DNA of 64,000 bases, from NCBI GenBank assembly GCA_963757185.1, contig CAVWQI010000002.1:1269079-1333078 (forward strand). The letters are read 5' to 3'. Origin of the DNA: JAQBQB01 sp963757185. Lineage in GTDB: Bacteria > Gemmatimonadota > Gemmatimonadetes > Gemmatimonadales > Gemmatimonadaceae. The position numbers and the translations under genes were made by a program. The stretch's first letter is position 1. The number at the start of each line of letters is the position of its first letter. Below, piece by piece: positions 31,184-40,140 of this stretch. The notes beneath the pieces are model-generated. The model ran no database searches. It worked only from the letters and a program-made list of their open reading frames with translations, and had not been told where the DNA came from.

Positions 31184-31223
31184 CCCGAGCCACGGTCACC
31201 GGGCCGCAGCCCTGTTGATCCGG

Positions 31224-31853
31224 TCACAAAAAGAGCGGGAGGACGCCGTGCTCGGAGCGAAAGGTGGCCACGAGCTCGGCGCGATCGCCGAGTTCGATCG
31301 GAAGCTCGACGCGAAGGACTTCGAGCATCTCGCGCACGCGTTGAGGATCCGGATGCCTGCCGCGCAGCTCGACAAGCGTTGGTCCGACAGTCGCCGACGT
31401 CGCGGGGTGAGGACTCGTCTTCCAGTCGATGAAGAAGGGAACGACACCGTCGGCGAGCACAGTCGTCGGATCCGTGACTTCCCACGTGAGCGGAACGCCG
31501 TCCGCGCGCTTGCGACTCCCCGACGTCACGCTTCCCAGGTGGACCCCACGTCGCGCGGCGTCGGCGACGAGTTGCGTCACGTTCGTCGCCGCGGCAGCCC
31601 ACGCGACGAGCCGCGGGGCTTCTATCGAATCGACGCTGAACCACCGCGGCCCGTATGGGCTCGGCTGCTCGGGATCGGGCGCGATGATTTCGAGGTAGGT
31701 TCTCGGCCCAATCGCGACGAGCGCGTTGCGCGTGCCGCGCCCGATGTGCTGCCCGCCCGGTGACGGGGCGACGCCGAGTCGGCGCTCGATCTCGGCGCAC
31801 GCGGCGTCCAGATCGGGAGCGGCGTAGACGAGGTGGTCGACGCGGTCGAGCAT
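31224..31853 (-). CDS. VOC-superfamily / glyoxalase-like domain protein
   Basis: 209 residues starting MLDRVDHLVYAAPDLDAACA, with GGQHIGRGTRNALVAIG and YLEIIAPDPEQP, the standard beginning of the Glyoxalase_3-like VOC family. His8 and Glu in YLEII are the likely metal ligands of the N-terminal half. Enzymatic reaction unknown. Cytoplasmic. The stop lies 40 bp from the A palindrome of the element. Confidence 0.85.
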   Translation of the reverse strand: MLDRVDHLVYAAPDLDAACAEIERRLGVAPSPGGQHIGRGTRNALVAIGPRTYLEIIAPDPEQPSPYGPRWFSVDSIEAPRLVAWAAAATNVTQLVADAARRGVHLGSVTSGSRKRADGVPLTWEVTDPTTVLADGVVPFFIDWKTSPHPATSATVGPTLVELRGRHPDPQRVREMLEVLRVELPIELGDRAELVATFRSEHGVLPLFL

Positions 31854-31931
31854 TTCAGCGTAAACCTACTCGACGTGGCACAGCGGCGCGGGCAGATCCC
31901 GCGCCGCTGTTCGGCCGCCACGTGCCGCGGC

Positions 31932-32813
31932 TTACGGTTTCTTTGATTCCTTCTTTGCAGCAGCGGCGGGCGCGCCCGCCTGAATGACCGCCGCGCCCTT
32001 CCAGAAATCGGCGTCCGACGCGCGCCAATCTTCACTCACGTAACTCATCTTGGCGCTGACGGCGAACAGATCGGTCTGGACCGAGATCACCCCGTCGTTC
32101 GACAGCTTATCGAGCTCCTTCGCGCCGACGTCGCCGAGGGCTTTACCGAACTGCGCGTCCTCCCTCATGCCGATGTCGAGATCAGCGACGGTCTTGTGCG
32201 GAATGATGACGAGGAAGGTGCCGTCGGGTACACCCATGCCGCCCTGGTACATGGCCCAGTGGGCGCTTGTGTGCGCGGCCATGTGCGTCGCGCGAAGCTT
32301 CTCGGCGATCTTCTTGACGTCGTCGTTGTGCCCCGGCCGCGCGCGGACGGTGATCATCTCGTATGCGTGCATCTGTGACCACTCGACCGTGTCGCGGTAG
32401 CTCATGTCCGGCCGCAGCATCCAGAACGACGAGACCGCATCGCTGATGTCGTCGGCATCCTTGACGGCGAAGCCGCTGACGGCGGTCATGAGATCCTTGT
32501 CCTTGGAGCTTGCAATGTTCGCGTCGTCCATCGCCTTGAACGACGGCCACCCGAACATGAACCAGGCGTCGTTCGGCCCCGTCATGGCGGTCAACGCGAT
32601 ACCATAGTATGGAAGCTTGGCTTTCGCGTAGGCGGCCGCCCACGCGTGCTCGTTGGCCTCGTGCGCGTCCCCGCGGCCGATCTTCACGATCTCGCGAGTG
32701 CGTTGAATGATCGGCGGCGGTGAGCTTGGCCCGGCGGGCATCGGTGATTGAGCCATCGCCGGTGGTGCGAGTGCCAGGATGAGTGGAACGGACATACCAA
32801 TGCGGCGTCGCAT
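31932..32813 (-). CDS. Secreted protein of unknown function
   Basis: About 293 residues with signal peptide GMSVPLILALAPPAMAQ. ATG 32813 has AGGAG 7 bases upstream, which decides it over in-frame codons further up. The mature part has two similar alpha/beta halves: REIVKIGRGDAHEANEHAWA with WFMFGWPSF, then EMITVRARPGHNDDVKKIAE with GTFLVIIPHKTV. This suggests a duplicated ferredoxin-like (dimeric alpha-beta barrel-like) fold. Lys/Ala-rich C-terminus. No catalytic motif recognised. Confidence 0.75.
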   Translation of the reverse strand: MRRRIGMSVPLILALAPPAMAQSPMPAGPSSPPPIIQRTREIVKIGRGDAHEANEHAWAAAYAKAKLPYYGIALTAMTGPNDAWFMFGWPSFKAMDDANIASSKDKDLMTAVSGFAVKDADDISDAVSSFWMLRPDMSYRDTVEWSQMHAYEMITVRARPGHNDDVKKIAEKLRATHMAAHTSAHWAMYQGGMGVPDGTFLVIIPHKTVADLDIGMREDAQFGKALGDVGAKELDKLSNDGVISVQTDLFAVSAKMSYVSEDWRASDADFWKGAAVIQAGAPAAAAKKESKKP

Positions 32814-33058
32814 GGTGCTCCTGATGAAATGGGTGGGTGTCGGCCGAGTATGAGACATACGACCGCCCAGGCCAGTTGTACATGACACCCGACACATTCG
32901 GCCCATTCTCTTAGGTATTTTTGATTCAACCCCTCAAAAACGCCCTGCGCGTGTGTCGGCAGCAGCAACACGCTTCGTCGCCGTCGTGGCGCGAGTGAAC
33001 AGGCGCTCATTATACTCCGCACGGAACACCCACGACGACGCATCGAATCGAGGATCCA

Positions 33059-34555
33059 ATGTCCCTCCGACCCCTGTCGTGCTCGGCCATCCTGCTCCCG
33101 CTCACCGCCACGCTACTCGCCGCGCAGCAATCCTCGGCTCCCGCCGATCTCGACGCGACCGTAGCCCGCATCATGGCTGAACAGCACGTCGTCGGTGCAT
33201 CGGTGCTCGTGGCGAAGGACGGTCGGGTGCTCCTTCACCGCGGCTACGGTCTCGCGGACCTCGGCCTCGACGTCACGACGAAAGACGAAACGGTCTACCA
33301 TATAGTTGGCCCGATGCTGCCGTTCACCGGCGTCGCCGTGATGCAGCTCGTCGAGCGTGGCAAGCTGGCGCTCGACGACGACATCTCGAAGTACGTTCCC
33401 GAGTTTCCGATGCAGGGGCGGCGCGTCACCGTACGCCAGCTTCTCGATCACACGTCGGGAATCGTCGACTACCACTACCTCGGCGACCCAATTGAGGCGA
33501 CGAGCCGGCAGCCTAAGGCGCTCGACGAGGTGATGGCCCTTTACGCCGGCAAGCAGTGGGTGAACGAGCCGGGCGCCAAATGGGACTGGTCGATCTCAGG
33601 CTTCCAGCTGCTCGTCACGATCATCGAGCGCGTGTCGGGGCAGTCGTTCGCCGAGTACGTGCAACAGTACCTCTTCGCGCCAGCCGGCCTCCAGCACACG
33701 AGCTACTGCGATGACTACAGTCTCGTGAAGGGACTCTCGCATGCCTATCGCCGCTTCGAGAACGGCTTCGTCCCGGCGAACGAGAACGACATGGCGTACA
33801 ACGCGGACCTGCGCATTTGCAGCACCGTGGGCGATTTCTTCAAGTTGTGGTCCGCGCTCGCGAATCACACGCTGCTCCGCGCCGAGTCGTTCACGATGAT
33901 GCAGACCGCGAGAGGCGCCGCGGCGCATATGAGTCCCAGCGATCCGCAGGCGCAGTACGGTCTCGCCTTGACGATCAATAGCGAGGACGCGCACCGGCGC
34001 TTCGGTCAGCACGGTTCGCTGTTCGGGTACAGCGGAAGCTTGTATGAGTTTCCCGAGGATCATCTGACGATCGTAGTGCTCAGCAACACCGAGGGGCAGA
34101 ACGCCTACGCAATCACCCGAGCGCTGTCGCGTCAGGTCCTCGGTCTGCCACCGCTGCCCTCGGCGCCGGCTGTCGCACAATCGTCCGCGTCGCGCGCCCT
34201 CGACGACCTGCCGCTGGCGCCGGCCGATCTGCGACAATTCGCAGGCACCTTCGTCCTTGCCCCAGATCGCGTGTCATCGGATCTCCACGACTCGTACGCG
34301 CAATACCGCCGCACGGTGCGCGTGTTCGACGAGAATGGCCGGCTGATGATGCAGACGCTGGGCGAGGGGCCCGAACGGCTACTCAAACAGCGCGACGGAA
34401 CGTTCGCGCGTCGCTCCGCGCCGCGGGCGACGGTGACGATCGTGGTCGAGGGCGGCACCGCGAAGACCCTCAAGATCGACTCGGCGTCGTTGCCCCTGTC
34501 GGGCTCGCGAGTCGGGCCAGGCGATCCCGCGACGTTTCACGCACAGCTAAAATGA
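33059..34555 (+). CDS. Class-C beta-lactamase-fold (S12-like) secreted protein lacking the catalytic residues
   Basis: 498 residues: signal peptide, then a serine-hydrolase fold (VERGKLALDDDISKYVPEFP, RVTVRQLLDHTSGIVDYHY) and a C-terminal lipocalin-like beta domain. ATG 33059 has GAGGA upstream. Where active relatives have GSVTKQFT (SxxK), this protein has VGPMLPFT; where they have YSN, it has WSI. Both nucleophile and general-base positions are therefore replaced although the flanking fold is well kept. It is probably a pseudoenzyme that binds rather than hydrolyses. Compare the active-type relative at 62292-63976. Confidence 0.8.
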   Translation: MSLRPLSCSAILLPLTATLLAAQQSSAPADLDATVARIMAEQHVVGASVLVAKDGRVLLHRGYGLADLGLDVTTKDETVYHIVGPMLPFTGVAVMQLVERGKLALDDDISKYVPEFPMQGRRVTVRQLLDHTSGIVDYHYLGDPIEATSRQPKALDEVMALYAGKQWVNEPGAKWDWSISGFQLLVTIIERVSGQSFAEYVQQYLFAPAGLQHTSYCDDYSLVKGLSHAYRRFENGFVPANENDMAYNADLRICSTVGDFFKLWSALANHTLLRAESFTMMQTARGAAAHMSPSDPQAQYGLALTINSEDAHRRFGQHGSLFGYSGSLYEFPEDHLTIVVLSNTEGQNAYAITRALSRQVLGLPPLPSAPAVAQSSASRALDDLPLAPADLRQFAGTFVLAPDRVSSDLHDSYAQYRRTVRVFDENGRLMMQTLGEGPERLLKQRDGTFARRSAPRATVTIVVEGGTAKTLKIDSASLPLSGSRVGPGDPATFHAQLK

Positions 34556-34574
34556 TCGCCTCGCCCCGCCGCGC

Positions 34575-36719
34575 TCACAGACGCTTCTGTAACTCCGCGA
34601 AGCGCTGTTCGCCGCGCAGCAGCGTCAGGTCGCTGTCGTGCTCGAGCCACTCGCGATGGCCGAAGCCGCACTCGACGGCCTTTTCCAGGCACGTCAGCGC
34701 GTCGTCCTTCATGCCGCCGAGCGCGTACACGCAGGCCACGTTGTAAAGCACCATCGAGTCCGACGGATTCGAGTCGTGCGCTCTCTTCACCCAATCGAGC
34801 GCGCGATCGCGCTCGCCGAGCTGCATCAGCGCGCCGGCGCCGAGATAGAGCGCGCGCGGATCGTCCGGATGGAGCTCGAGGTGCCGGTCCAGACGTTGCA
34901 TGCCGCGGTGAATGTTGTCGGCCGCATCCTGCTCTCGCCCCAAGCCCTTGAGGGGGCCGGTCGCGAGCAGCATCGCCTGATAGTCCTCCGGCCTCACTTC
35001 GGCGGCCTTCGCGAAGTTCTTCGCGGCCTCGTCCAGCTTTCCTTCCTGCAGACATGCCCGGGCGAACAGGTAGTAGGCCTCGAACAACTTCGGATCGAGC
35101 TGCAACGCGCGCTCGAATGCCGGGCGGGCCTCGGAGTAACGCTTGCTCAACGACAATGCAAAGCCGCGCGACGCGTGGGCCGCCGCGAGATTCGAGTCGA
35201 GCTCCAACGCGCGGCGGCTCGCCGCGTCGGCGCCGTCCAGGTTCGACTTGCTGCCGTCCCAGTACATGTAGAGAAACGCGCAGCAGTCGGCGATCCCGGT
35301 ATACGCGAGCGCATATTCCGGCTCGATCTCGATCGCGCGCTCGAACATCCGCCGTGCGTACTGGATGCTCGTGCGGCTCCACTGATGGAAGTACTGCCGG
35401 CCACGAAGGTAGAACTCGTATGCCTGCACGTTCACGATCGGCGACTTCTCGAGCGCCCGCTTCTCGTCCTCGCTCAGCACGAGGCGCAGCGCCTTGACGA
35501 TGCTTCCGGCGATCTCGTCCTGGATCGCGAACACATCTTCGAGCTGACGGTCGAAGCGCTCCGACCACAGGTGATACCCGTCGGCCACGTTCACCAGCTG
35601 CGCCGTCACGCGCAGGCGGTCGCCCGCTTTCCGCACGCTCCCCTCGAGGACCGTCGCGACCTTGAGCTTGCGGCCAATCTCGCTGATGTCCTCGCTCTTT
35701 CCCTTGAACGCGAACGAAGAGGTCCGCGACGCGACGCGCAGCGCCTGCACCTTGCTCAGCGCGTTGATGATCTCCTCGGCGATTCCCTCGCAGAAGAAAT
35801 CCTGATCGTGCTGCGGGCTCATGTCCGAGAACGCGAGCACGGCGATCGACTTCGTGTTCGCCTTCGTTTCCGGCGGCGTGGACGTGCCGCTCGGCCAGGT
35901 GAGCGCCTGCGCGAACTGACTCGCCGTGGCGAATCGCGCCGCCGGCGTCTTGGCGAGCGACTTGGTGATCGCCTGGTCGAGAAACTCGGGCGCGTCCGGC
36001 CGCGCGTCGCGCACCGGCGGCACCTGTTCCATGAACAGCTTGGCCATGATCGCTTGCATGTTCGGGCCGGTGAACGGCGCCGAGCCGGTCACCATCTCGT
36101 AGAGCATCGCACCTAACGAATAGACGTCGGCGCGCCCGTCGATCTCGACCTCGCCGGACGCTTGCTCGGGGCTCATGTACGACGGCGTGCCCACCGCCAT
36201 CCCCGTCTGCGTGAGGCTGTTCGACGCCGCCGCGGAAATGGCCTTGGCGATCCCGAAATCGGTGACGACGGCTTCGCCGTCGTGCATCATCACGTTCTCG
36301 GGCTTTATGTCGCGGTGGATGACCTGCTGGCGGTGCGCGTAGTCGAGCGCCGCCGCGATGGCACGCGCGATCTGCACCGCGTCTTCTATAGGAAGGCGGT
36401 GTTGTCGCTGGAGGCGTTGGCGCAGCGACTCGCCTTCGACGAACGGCATCACGTAGTAGAGCAGATCGCCGGCCCGGCCGGAGTCGTACATCGGCACGAT
36501 GTGCGGGTGCTGCAACCGACCGGCGATCTGGATCTCGCGCAGAAATCGCTCAGGGCCGAGGCTCTCGGCCAGGTGCGAGTGCAGAACTTTGATGGCGACG
36601 GGTCGGTTGTGTCGGAGGTCATCGGCGCGATAGACGGTCGCCATGCCGCCGCGTCCGATTTCGCGCTCGACTTCATAGTGCCCGCCGAGCGCGGCGTTCA
36701 GCTTGGAGATCACATCCAT
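34575..36719 (-). CDS. Cytoplasmic Ser/Thr protein kinase with TolB-N-like and TPR domains
   Basis: About 714 residues from ATG 36719 (an ATG at 36737 adds six residues). The kinase has GRGGMATVYR, VAIKVL, HRDIKPEN, DFGIAKAI and MSPEQAS. Then comes a segment found in TPR-adenylate-cyclase-like proteins (SIAVLAFSDMSPQHDQDFFC, EGIAEEIINALS) and at least six TPR repeats (EYALAYTGIADCCAF, PKLFEAYYLFARACLQEGKL). Unlike the other kinases in the window it has no TM helix, so it should act in the cytoplasm. Convergent with the pseudoenzyme gene (stops 20 bp apart). Confidence 0.9.
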   Translation of the reverse strand: MDVISKLNAALGGHYEVEREIGRGGMATVYRADDLRHNRPVAIKVLHSHLAESLGPERFLREIQIAGRLQHPHIVPMYDSGRAGDLLYYVMPFVEGESLRQRLQRQHRLPIEDAVQIARAIAAALDYAHRQQVIHRDIKPENVMMHDGEAVVTDFGIAKAISAAASNSLTQTGMAVGTPSYMSPEQASGEVEIDGRADVYSLGAMLYEMVTGSAPFTGPNMQAIMAKLFMEQVPPVRDARPDAPEFLDQAITKSLAKTPAARFATASQFAQALTWPSGTSTPPETKANTKSIAVLAFSDMSPQHDQDFFCEGIAEEIINALSKVQALRVASRTSSFAFKGKSEDISEIGRKLKVATVLEGSVRKAGDRLRVTAQLVNVADGYHLWSERFDRQLEDVFAIQDEIAGSIVKALRLVLSEDEKRALEKSPIVNVQAYEFYLRGRQYFHQWSRTSIQYARRMFERAIEIEPEYALAYTGIADCCAFLYMYWDGSKSNLDGADAASRRALELDSNLAAAHASRGFALSLSKRYSEARPAFERALQLDPKLFEAYYLFARACLQEGKLDEAAKNFAKAAEVRPEDYQAMLLATGPLKGLGREQDAADNIHRGMQRLDRHLELHPDDPRALYLGAGALMQLGERDRALDWVKRAHDSNPSDSMVLYNVACVYALGGMKDDALTCLEKAVECGFGHREWLEHDSDLTLLRGEQRFAELQKRL

Positions 36720-36872
36720 TGTCGCCGCACTCGTCATCGTCGACGGGAGTTTGCGCCGGAAGGTTTGGGGCCGGGCGGGGCCGGATCGAACGTGGCCCTA
36801 ACGTACCGCGCGGGACGCGTGCAAGCGAGCGACCTCAAACGCGCGGGCCGCCGTATTCCGTGCTCGGGGCCT

Positions 36873-36925
36873 CACACGCGCCGAGCCGCCCGGGGTCTTC
36901 CGCGGAGGACAGCCCCACCCCGAGC
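36873..36925. repeat. Collapsed copy (scar) of the composite element
   Basis: The left flank and first arm of B (CGCGCCGAGCCGCCCGGGGT then CTTCCGCG) run directly into the outer right end of A (GCGGAGGACAGCCCCACCCC). Everything between, including both inner stems and the cargo, is missing. The rest of the 36738-37085 gap holds two tandem ACCCCGAGCCCCC copies and no gene. Confidence 0.7.
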
Positions 36926-37085
36926 CCCCACCCCGAGCCCCCGAACGAACGAGCACTACAAGAGCCGTCGCCCCGCTACGAGCCGTGTGGCCCGGAAAGT
37001 GTCCCGTCTCAGACTCGGCGATATCGAAACAAACGCGGCGACGGCGCCGTCATGTGTATTCAGCTTCTCGAAAGCATTGCGGGCC

Positions 37086-38867
37086 ATGGAGACGACGAAC
37101 GGCGGCTCCCAGCGTGAGTTCGACCATACTCGACCGCGACCTCCAGCGGACGAGACACTCGGTCGAACGACCGCGACAGGTGCGACGAGGAAAGTCGAGC
37201 TCGAGGTTCCTTTAGGCTCGTTCGCTGAACCAGCCCGAATCGACTTCCGCGTCCGAAAAACGGGCTCACGCCTGCTTGACGCGCTCAAGAAGCTTTGGCC
37301 GTGGAGCAAGCCCGCGCCTGCCGCTGTGGAAGACGCCACCGATCTCGCCGGCGGCATCCACGAAATGGCGAAGGCGACGAATCTTTGGTTCGAGAAGGAA
37401 GTCGTCGCTCTCGAACGCGACGCCTGCACGCTCGCCGCGGACTGGGCCGGTAAAGGACTGCCGCGACACGACGTCGCGCGGACGGCGCCGCTCGAGGTCG
37501 AACAATTTCTCGCCGGTCGCTGCGCCGAGACGTTTCGCCAATGGACTGATCGCGTTCGCGTCACGATGCGCGACCGCATCGCGCGCGAAGCCGAGTCGAT
37601 CGGTGACAAGCTCGTCGAGTTGCGTGCGTCGACGACACGCATCGAGCGGCTCGAAGGGGAGATCGCCGGAGTCGATCGCCGAGTCCAGGAGCTTCGATTG
37701 GAAGCAAAGGAAGCCGCGGCGCGGGTCGGATTCGATCCGATCCTTCCGGGCTGGCTGTTCTTCTGGTTCTTCGCCATCGCGCTGACCGTCGTCGAGTTCT
37801 TCGCAAACTTCCCCGTGTTTCGCCTGCTGCTTCCGATGAAGCCGGCGCTCGCCAAAGCCGCGGAAGACGCGGCGCAGGACGCGATCAGCGGCGACTGGTG
37901 GGCCGGCTTGGCTCTCCAGATGAAGGAAATCGTTCTGCACGCCGACGCGCTCTTCGTCGCTCTCATCGCCGTGCTCTTTCTCGTGTTGTTCGGTAAAACG
38001 ATGGGCGGATCCGGTCGCGTGCTCGTCACGCTCAGACCCAAGGATCAGCCGCTCGCCGCGACGACCGTTCGGAGCATCCGGCGCCAACACCTGACCGCAT
38101 TGACCGCCTGTGTGCTCGGCATCTCGGCCGTGCTCACCTTCCTATATATGTCGCGCGGCAGCATCGCGGCGGTGGCCGCGTCGCGCGTTACAGGCGACAG
38201 CCTGGAGATGCAACGGCTCAAGACCGAAGCGATGCAGCTTCCGCCGGGAGATCTCGGTGCCATGGCCAGATCCGCCGCCGCGATCCGCGAGCAGACGCGC
38301 ACGCTCGAGATTCATCGCGACGACCGCGCTTACGCCACCACGGTGCAGAACAACAACAGGCCGCTGTTCTTCCTCAACCTCGGCCTCGTCTTCGGCGCCG
38401 CGGTCCTGGGATTCCTGACGTATCGCCAAACTGTGAGCGAGGGAAAGGGAGAACATCCCGCGGTCGACCAGCTTCGCGCCGACCGGCGATCGCTGCAGAC
38501 CGACGCGCACTCAGTGGTGAAATCGGGACGCGCGGCGGAGACGCAGGCCCGAGCGAGCATCGGACGCGTCGAGCACTTGATGACGGCGAGCCCGCTCGCC
38601 GAGTGGAGTGCGAAGGTCGATCGATTGGAGGGAGTGCTCCCGCTCTTCCGAGGCGAGAACGCACGACTACGCGGCATGGACCCGGCGAGCATTCTCGCGT
38701 TCGCCGGTAAGCCGTCGCTGTCGCTGCCGATCGTCGAAGCGGAACGCGGCTTTCCGGAGCCGACTGATTTCGCGAGGCTGAAGGAAGAATTCGCGGTGTG
38801 CCGCCGCGACTTCGGCGCGGCAGTCGCGCGAATTCCGATCCACAACAGCGACGCCAACTCCTTATGA
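37086..38867 (+). CDS. Membrane protein with coiled coils and four TM segments, function unknown
   Basis: About 593 residues from ATG 37086. The N-terminal 200 residues are basic then helical (STTRIERLEGEIAGVDRRVQ, coiled coil). TM helices: LFFWFFAIALTVVEFFANF, ALFVALIAVLFLVLFG, LTALTACVLGISAVLTFLYM, RPLFFLNLGLVFGAAVLGFL. The C-terminal part is again helical and soluble. Its stop overlaps the ATG of the next gene (ATGA), so it is coupled to a VWA-domain lipoprotein. The family is not recognised; the pairing suggests an envelope complex. Confidence 0.75.
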   Translation: METTNGGSQREFDHTRPRPPADETLGRTTATGATRKVELEVPLGSFAEPARIDFRVRKTGSRLLDALKKLWPWSKPAPAAVEDATDLAGGIHEMAKATNLWFEKEVVALERDACTLAADWAGKGLPRHDVARTAPLEVEQFLAGRCAETFRQWTDRVRVTMRDRIAREAESIGDKLVELRASTTRIERLEGEIAGVDRRVQELRLEAKEAAARVGFDPILPGWLFFWFFAIALTVVEFFANFPVFRLLLPMKPALAKAAEDAAQDAISGDWWAGLALQMKEIVLHADALFVALIAVLFLVLFGKTMGGSGRVLVTLRPKDQPLAATTVRSIRRQHLTALTACVLGISAVLTFLYMSRGSIAAVAASRVTGDSLEMQRLKTEAMQLPPGDLGAMARSAAAIREQTRTLEIHRDDRAYATTVQNNNRPLFFLNLGLVFGAAVLGFLTYRQTVSEGKGEHPAVDQLRADRRSLQTDAHSVVKSGRAAETQARASIGRVEHLMTASPLAEWSAKVDRLEGVLPLFRGENARLRGMDPASILAFAGKPSLSLPIVEAERGFPEPTDFARLKEEFAVCRRDFGAAVARIPIHNSDANSL

Positions 38868-39619
38868 TGTGGCCGCGCCTCGCGCTCGCGATCGCCTCGT
38901 TCGGTCTCGTATCGTCGGCGCTCGGCTGCGGCGAGTCGGCCGGCGCACGGCCGGCTGCACCGCAGACGGCACAATTCATAGTCGGCATCGACCTCTCCGC
39001 CAGTCGGTCCGTCGAGTCACTGAGAGATTCGCGGCGCCTTCTGGACGACCTCGTCGAATCGAGACTGCACAACGGCGACGAACTGGTCTTGCTCGAGATG
39101 TATGGTAGCTCGGACACTGGCGACCATCAGTGGATCGACTCGGTTCCTCGCGCGCGCACACCGGGCGCCGTATCGACGGCCGACAAGCGCAGGCTCGACG
39201 ACTTCAAGGCGGTCGCGCACCAGGTCGTCGGCGCGATGTTCGACTCGAACCGCGTGCGCCGCATCGACAACACCGACGTGTTCGCGACGATCAGCCGAGC
39301 GGCTGATTACGCGAAAGCAGCGCGCGGTCGGCGGCCGACGTTGATCTTGCTGTCGGACATGGAGAATTCGACGGACGAGATGCGCATGGAAAAGAGCGGC
39401 GGCATCCCGTCTCCCGAATGGATCGAAGTCCGTCGCACCTCAAATCGACTCCCCGACATGCGCGGCGTCTGCGTCCTCGTCGCCGGTGCCCAGTCGACGA
39501 CTCAGCGCGAGGCGTCGATTCGCGACTTTTGGGTCCGATACCTCGCCGCCGCCGGGACTACGCTCGCCGCGACGAACTATCGAGCGTTCGTGCCCGACGC
39601 GACGGAGCTTCGCTGCTAG
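38864..39619 (+). CDS. VWA-domain lipoprotein
   Basis: About 251 residues starting at overlapping ATGs 38864/38867. A lipoprotein signal (LALAIASFGLVSSALGC) precedes a von Willebrand A domain with the MIDAS motif DLSASRS (DxSxS), a later Thr/Asp-containing loop (NTDVFATISRAADY) and LILLSDMEN. VWA domains bind metal and protein ligands. Coupled to the membrane protein upstream, it probably sits on the outer face as its partner. A composite palindromic element follows. Confidence 0.8.
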   Translation: MMWPRLALAIASFGLVSSALGCGESAGARPAAPQTAQFIVGIDLSASRSVESLRDSRRLLDDLVESRLHNGDELVLLEMYGSSDTGDHQWIDSVPRARTPGAVSTADKRRLDDFKAVAHQVVGAMFDSNRVRRIDNTDVFATISRAADYAKAARGRRPTLILLSDMENSTDEMRMEKSGGIPSPEWIEVRRTSNRLPDMRGVCVLVAGAQSTTQREASIRDFWVRYLAAAGTTLAATNYRAFVPDATELRC

Positions 39620-39660
39620 CGTCTCGGCGCTAGCGCCCTCTCGTTCGCGCGGGCTGACAC

Positions 39661-40040
39661 GCGCCCGAGCTGACACGCGACGGAGCCGCCCGAGGTCTTC
39701 CGCGCGACCGCTCGCAGTATTGCCGATGGTGCCGGCAATACTGCAACGGCTCGCGCTCCAGACCCCGGGCCGTCTCGGTCGCTGCCTCCGAGCGCGTGCG
39801 CGCGGCTGCGTGTAGCTCGATCGCGGGGCGCGGCGGAAGCGGTCTGCGCGCGCGCCGAGTGCGAATCCACGGCATGCGCGAACGACGACGTACGCAGTCT
39901 GTCGTTCGCCGATTCGAGTGAGCGAGCGGGTGGGGCTGTCCGGAGCGGAGCCGTTGCAGTATTGCCGGCAGTATTGGCAATACTGCGAGCGGTCCGCGGA
40001 GGACAGTCCCACCCCGAGCACCCCACCCCGAGCCCCCACC
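39661..40040. mobile_element. Composite palindromic element, B + A without intact cargo
   Basis: B palindrome at 39691-39768 (inner stem GCAGTATTGCC / GGCAATACTGC), A palindrome at 39930-40013 with the same inner stem. The 160 bp between begins with the conserved CGTCTCGGTCGCTGCCTCCG flank and then only degenerate coding traces of the HTH tail. It fills most of the 520-bp gap between the VWA gene and the kinase; the remaining 100 bp before 40141 should hold the kinase promoter, not identified. Confidence 0.75.
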
Positions 40041-40140
40041 CCGAGCACCGGCGAATCACCGAGACGTCTGGCCGAGCGTCGCTCGTGACGACATATTCGC
40101 GCACTCTCCCCCGCCGACGCAGGCGCCCGCCACAATCACA

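Larger units (their letters stand above)
30561..31190. mobile_element. Composite palindromic element, intact copy: B palindrome - XRE gene - A palindrome
   Basis: About 630 bp. On the left a B palindrome (30636-30713, with a duplicated left flank at 30561-30605), in the centre an intact HTH gene on the minus strand (30752-31003), on the right an A palindrome (31102-31183). Partial or empty copies with the same order lie at 39661-40040, 42805-43000, 50281-50640 and 61917-62230, and a lone inverted B at 55345-55425. No transposase or target-site duplication was identified, so mobility is inferred from dispersion alone. Confidence 0.7.

Noticed and set aside
36905..36945. CRISPR-like short repeats
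   Set aside because: Only tandem ACCCCGAGCCCCC copies belonging to the element flank; no regular spacers or cas genes anywhere in the window.
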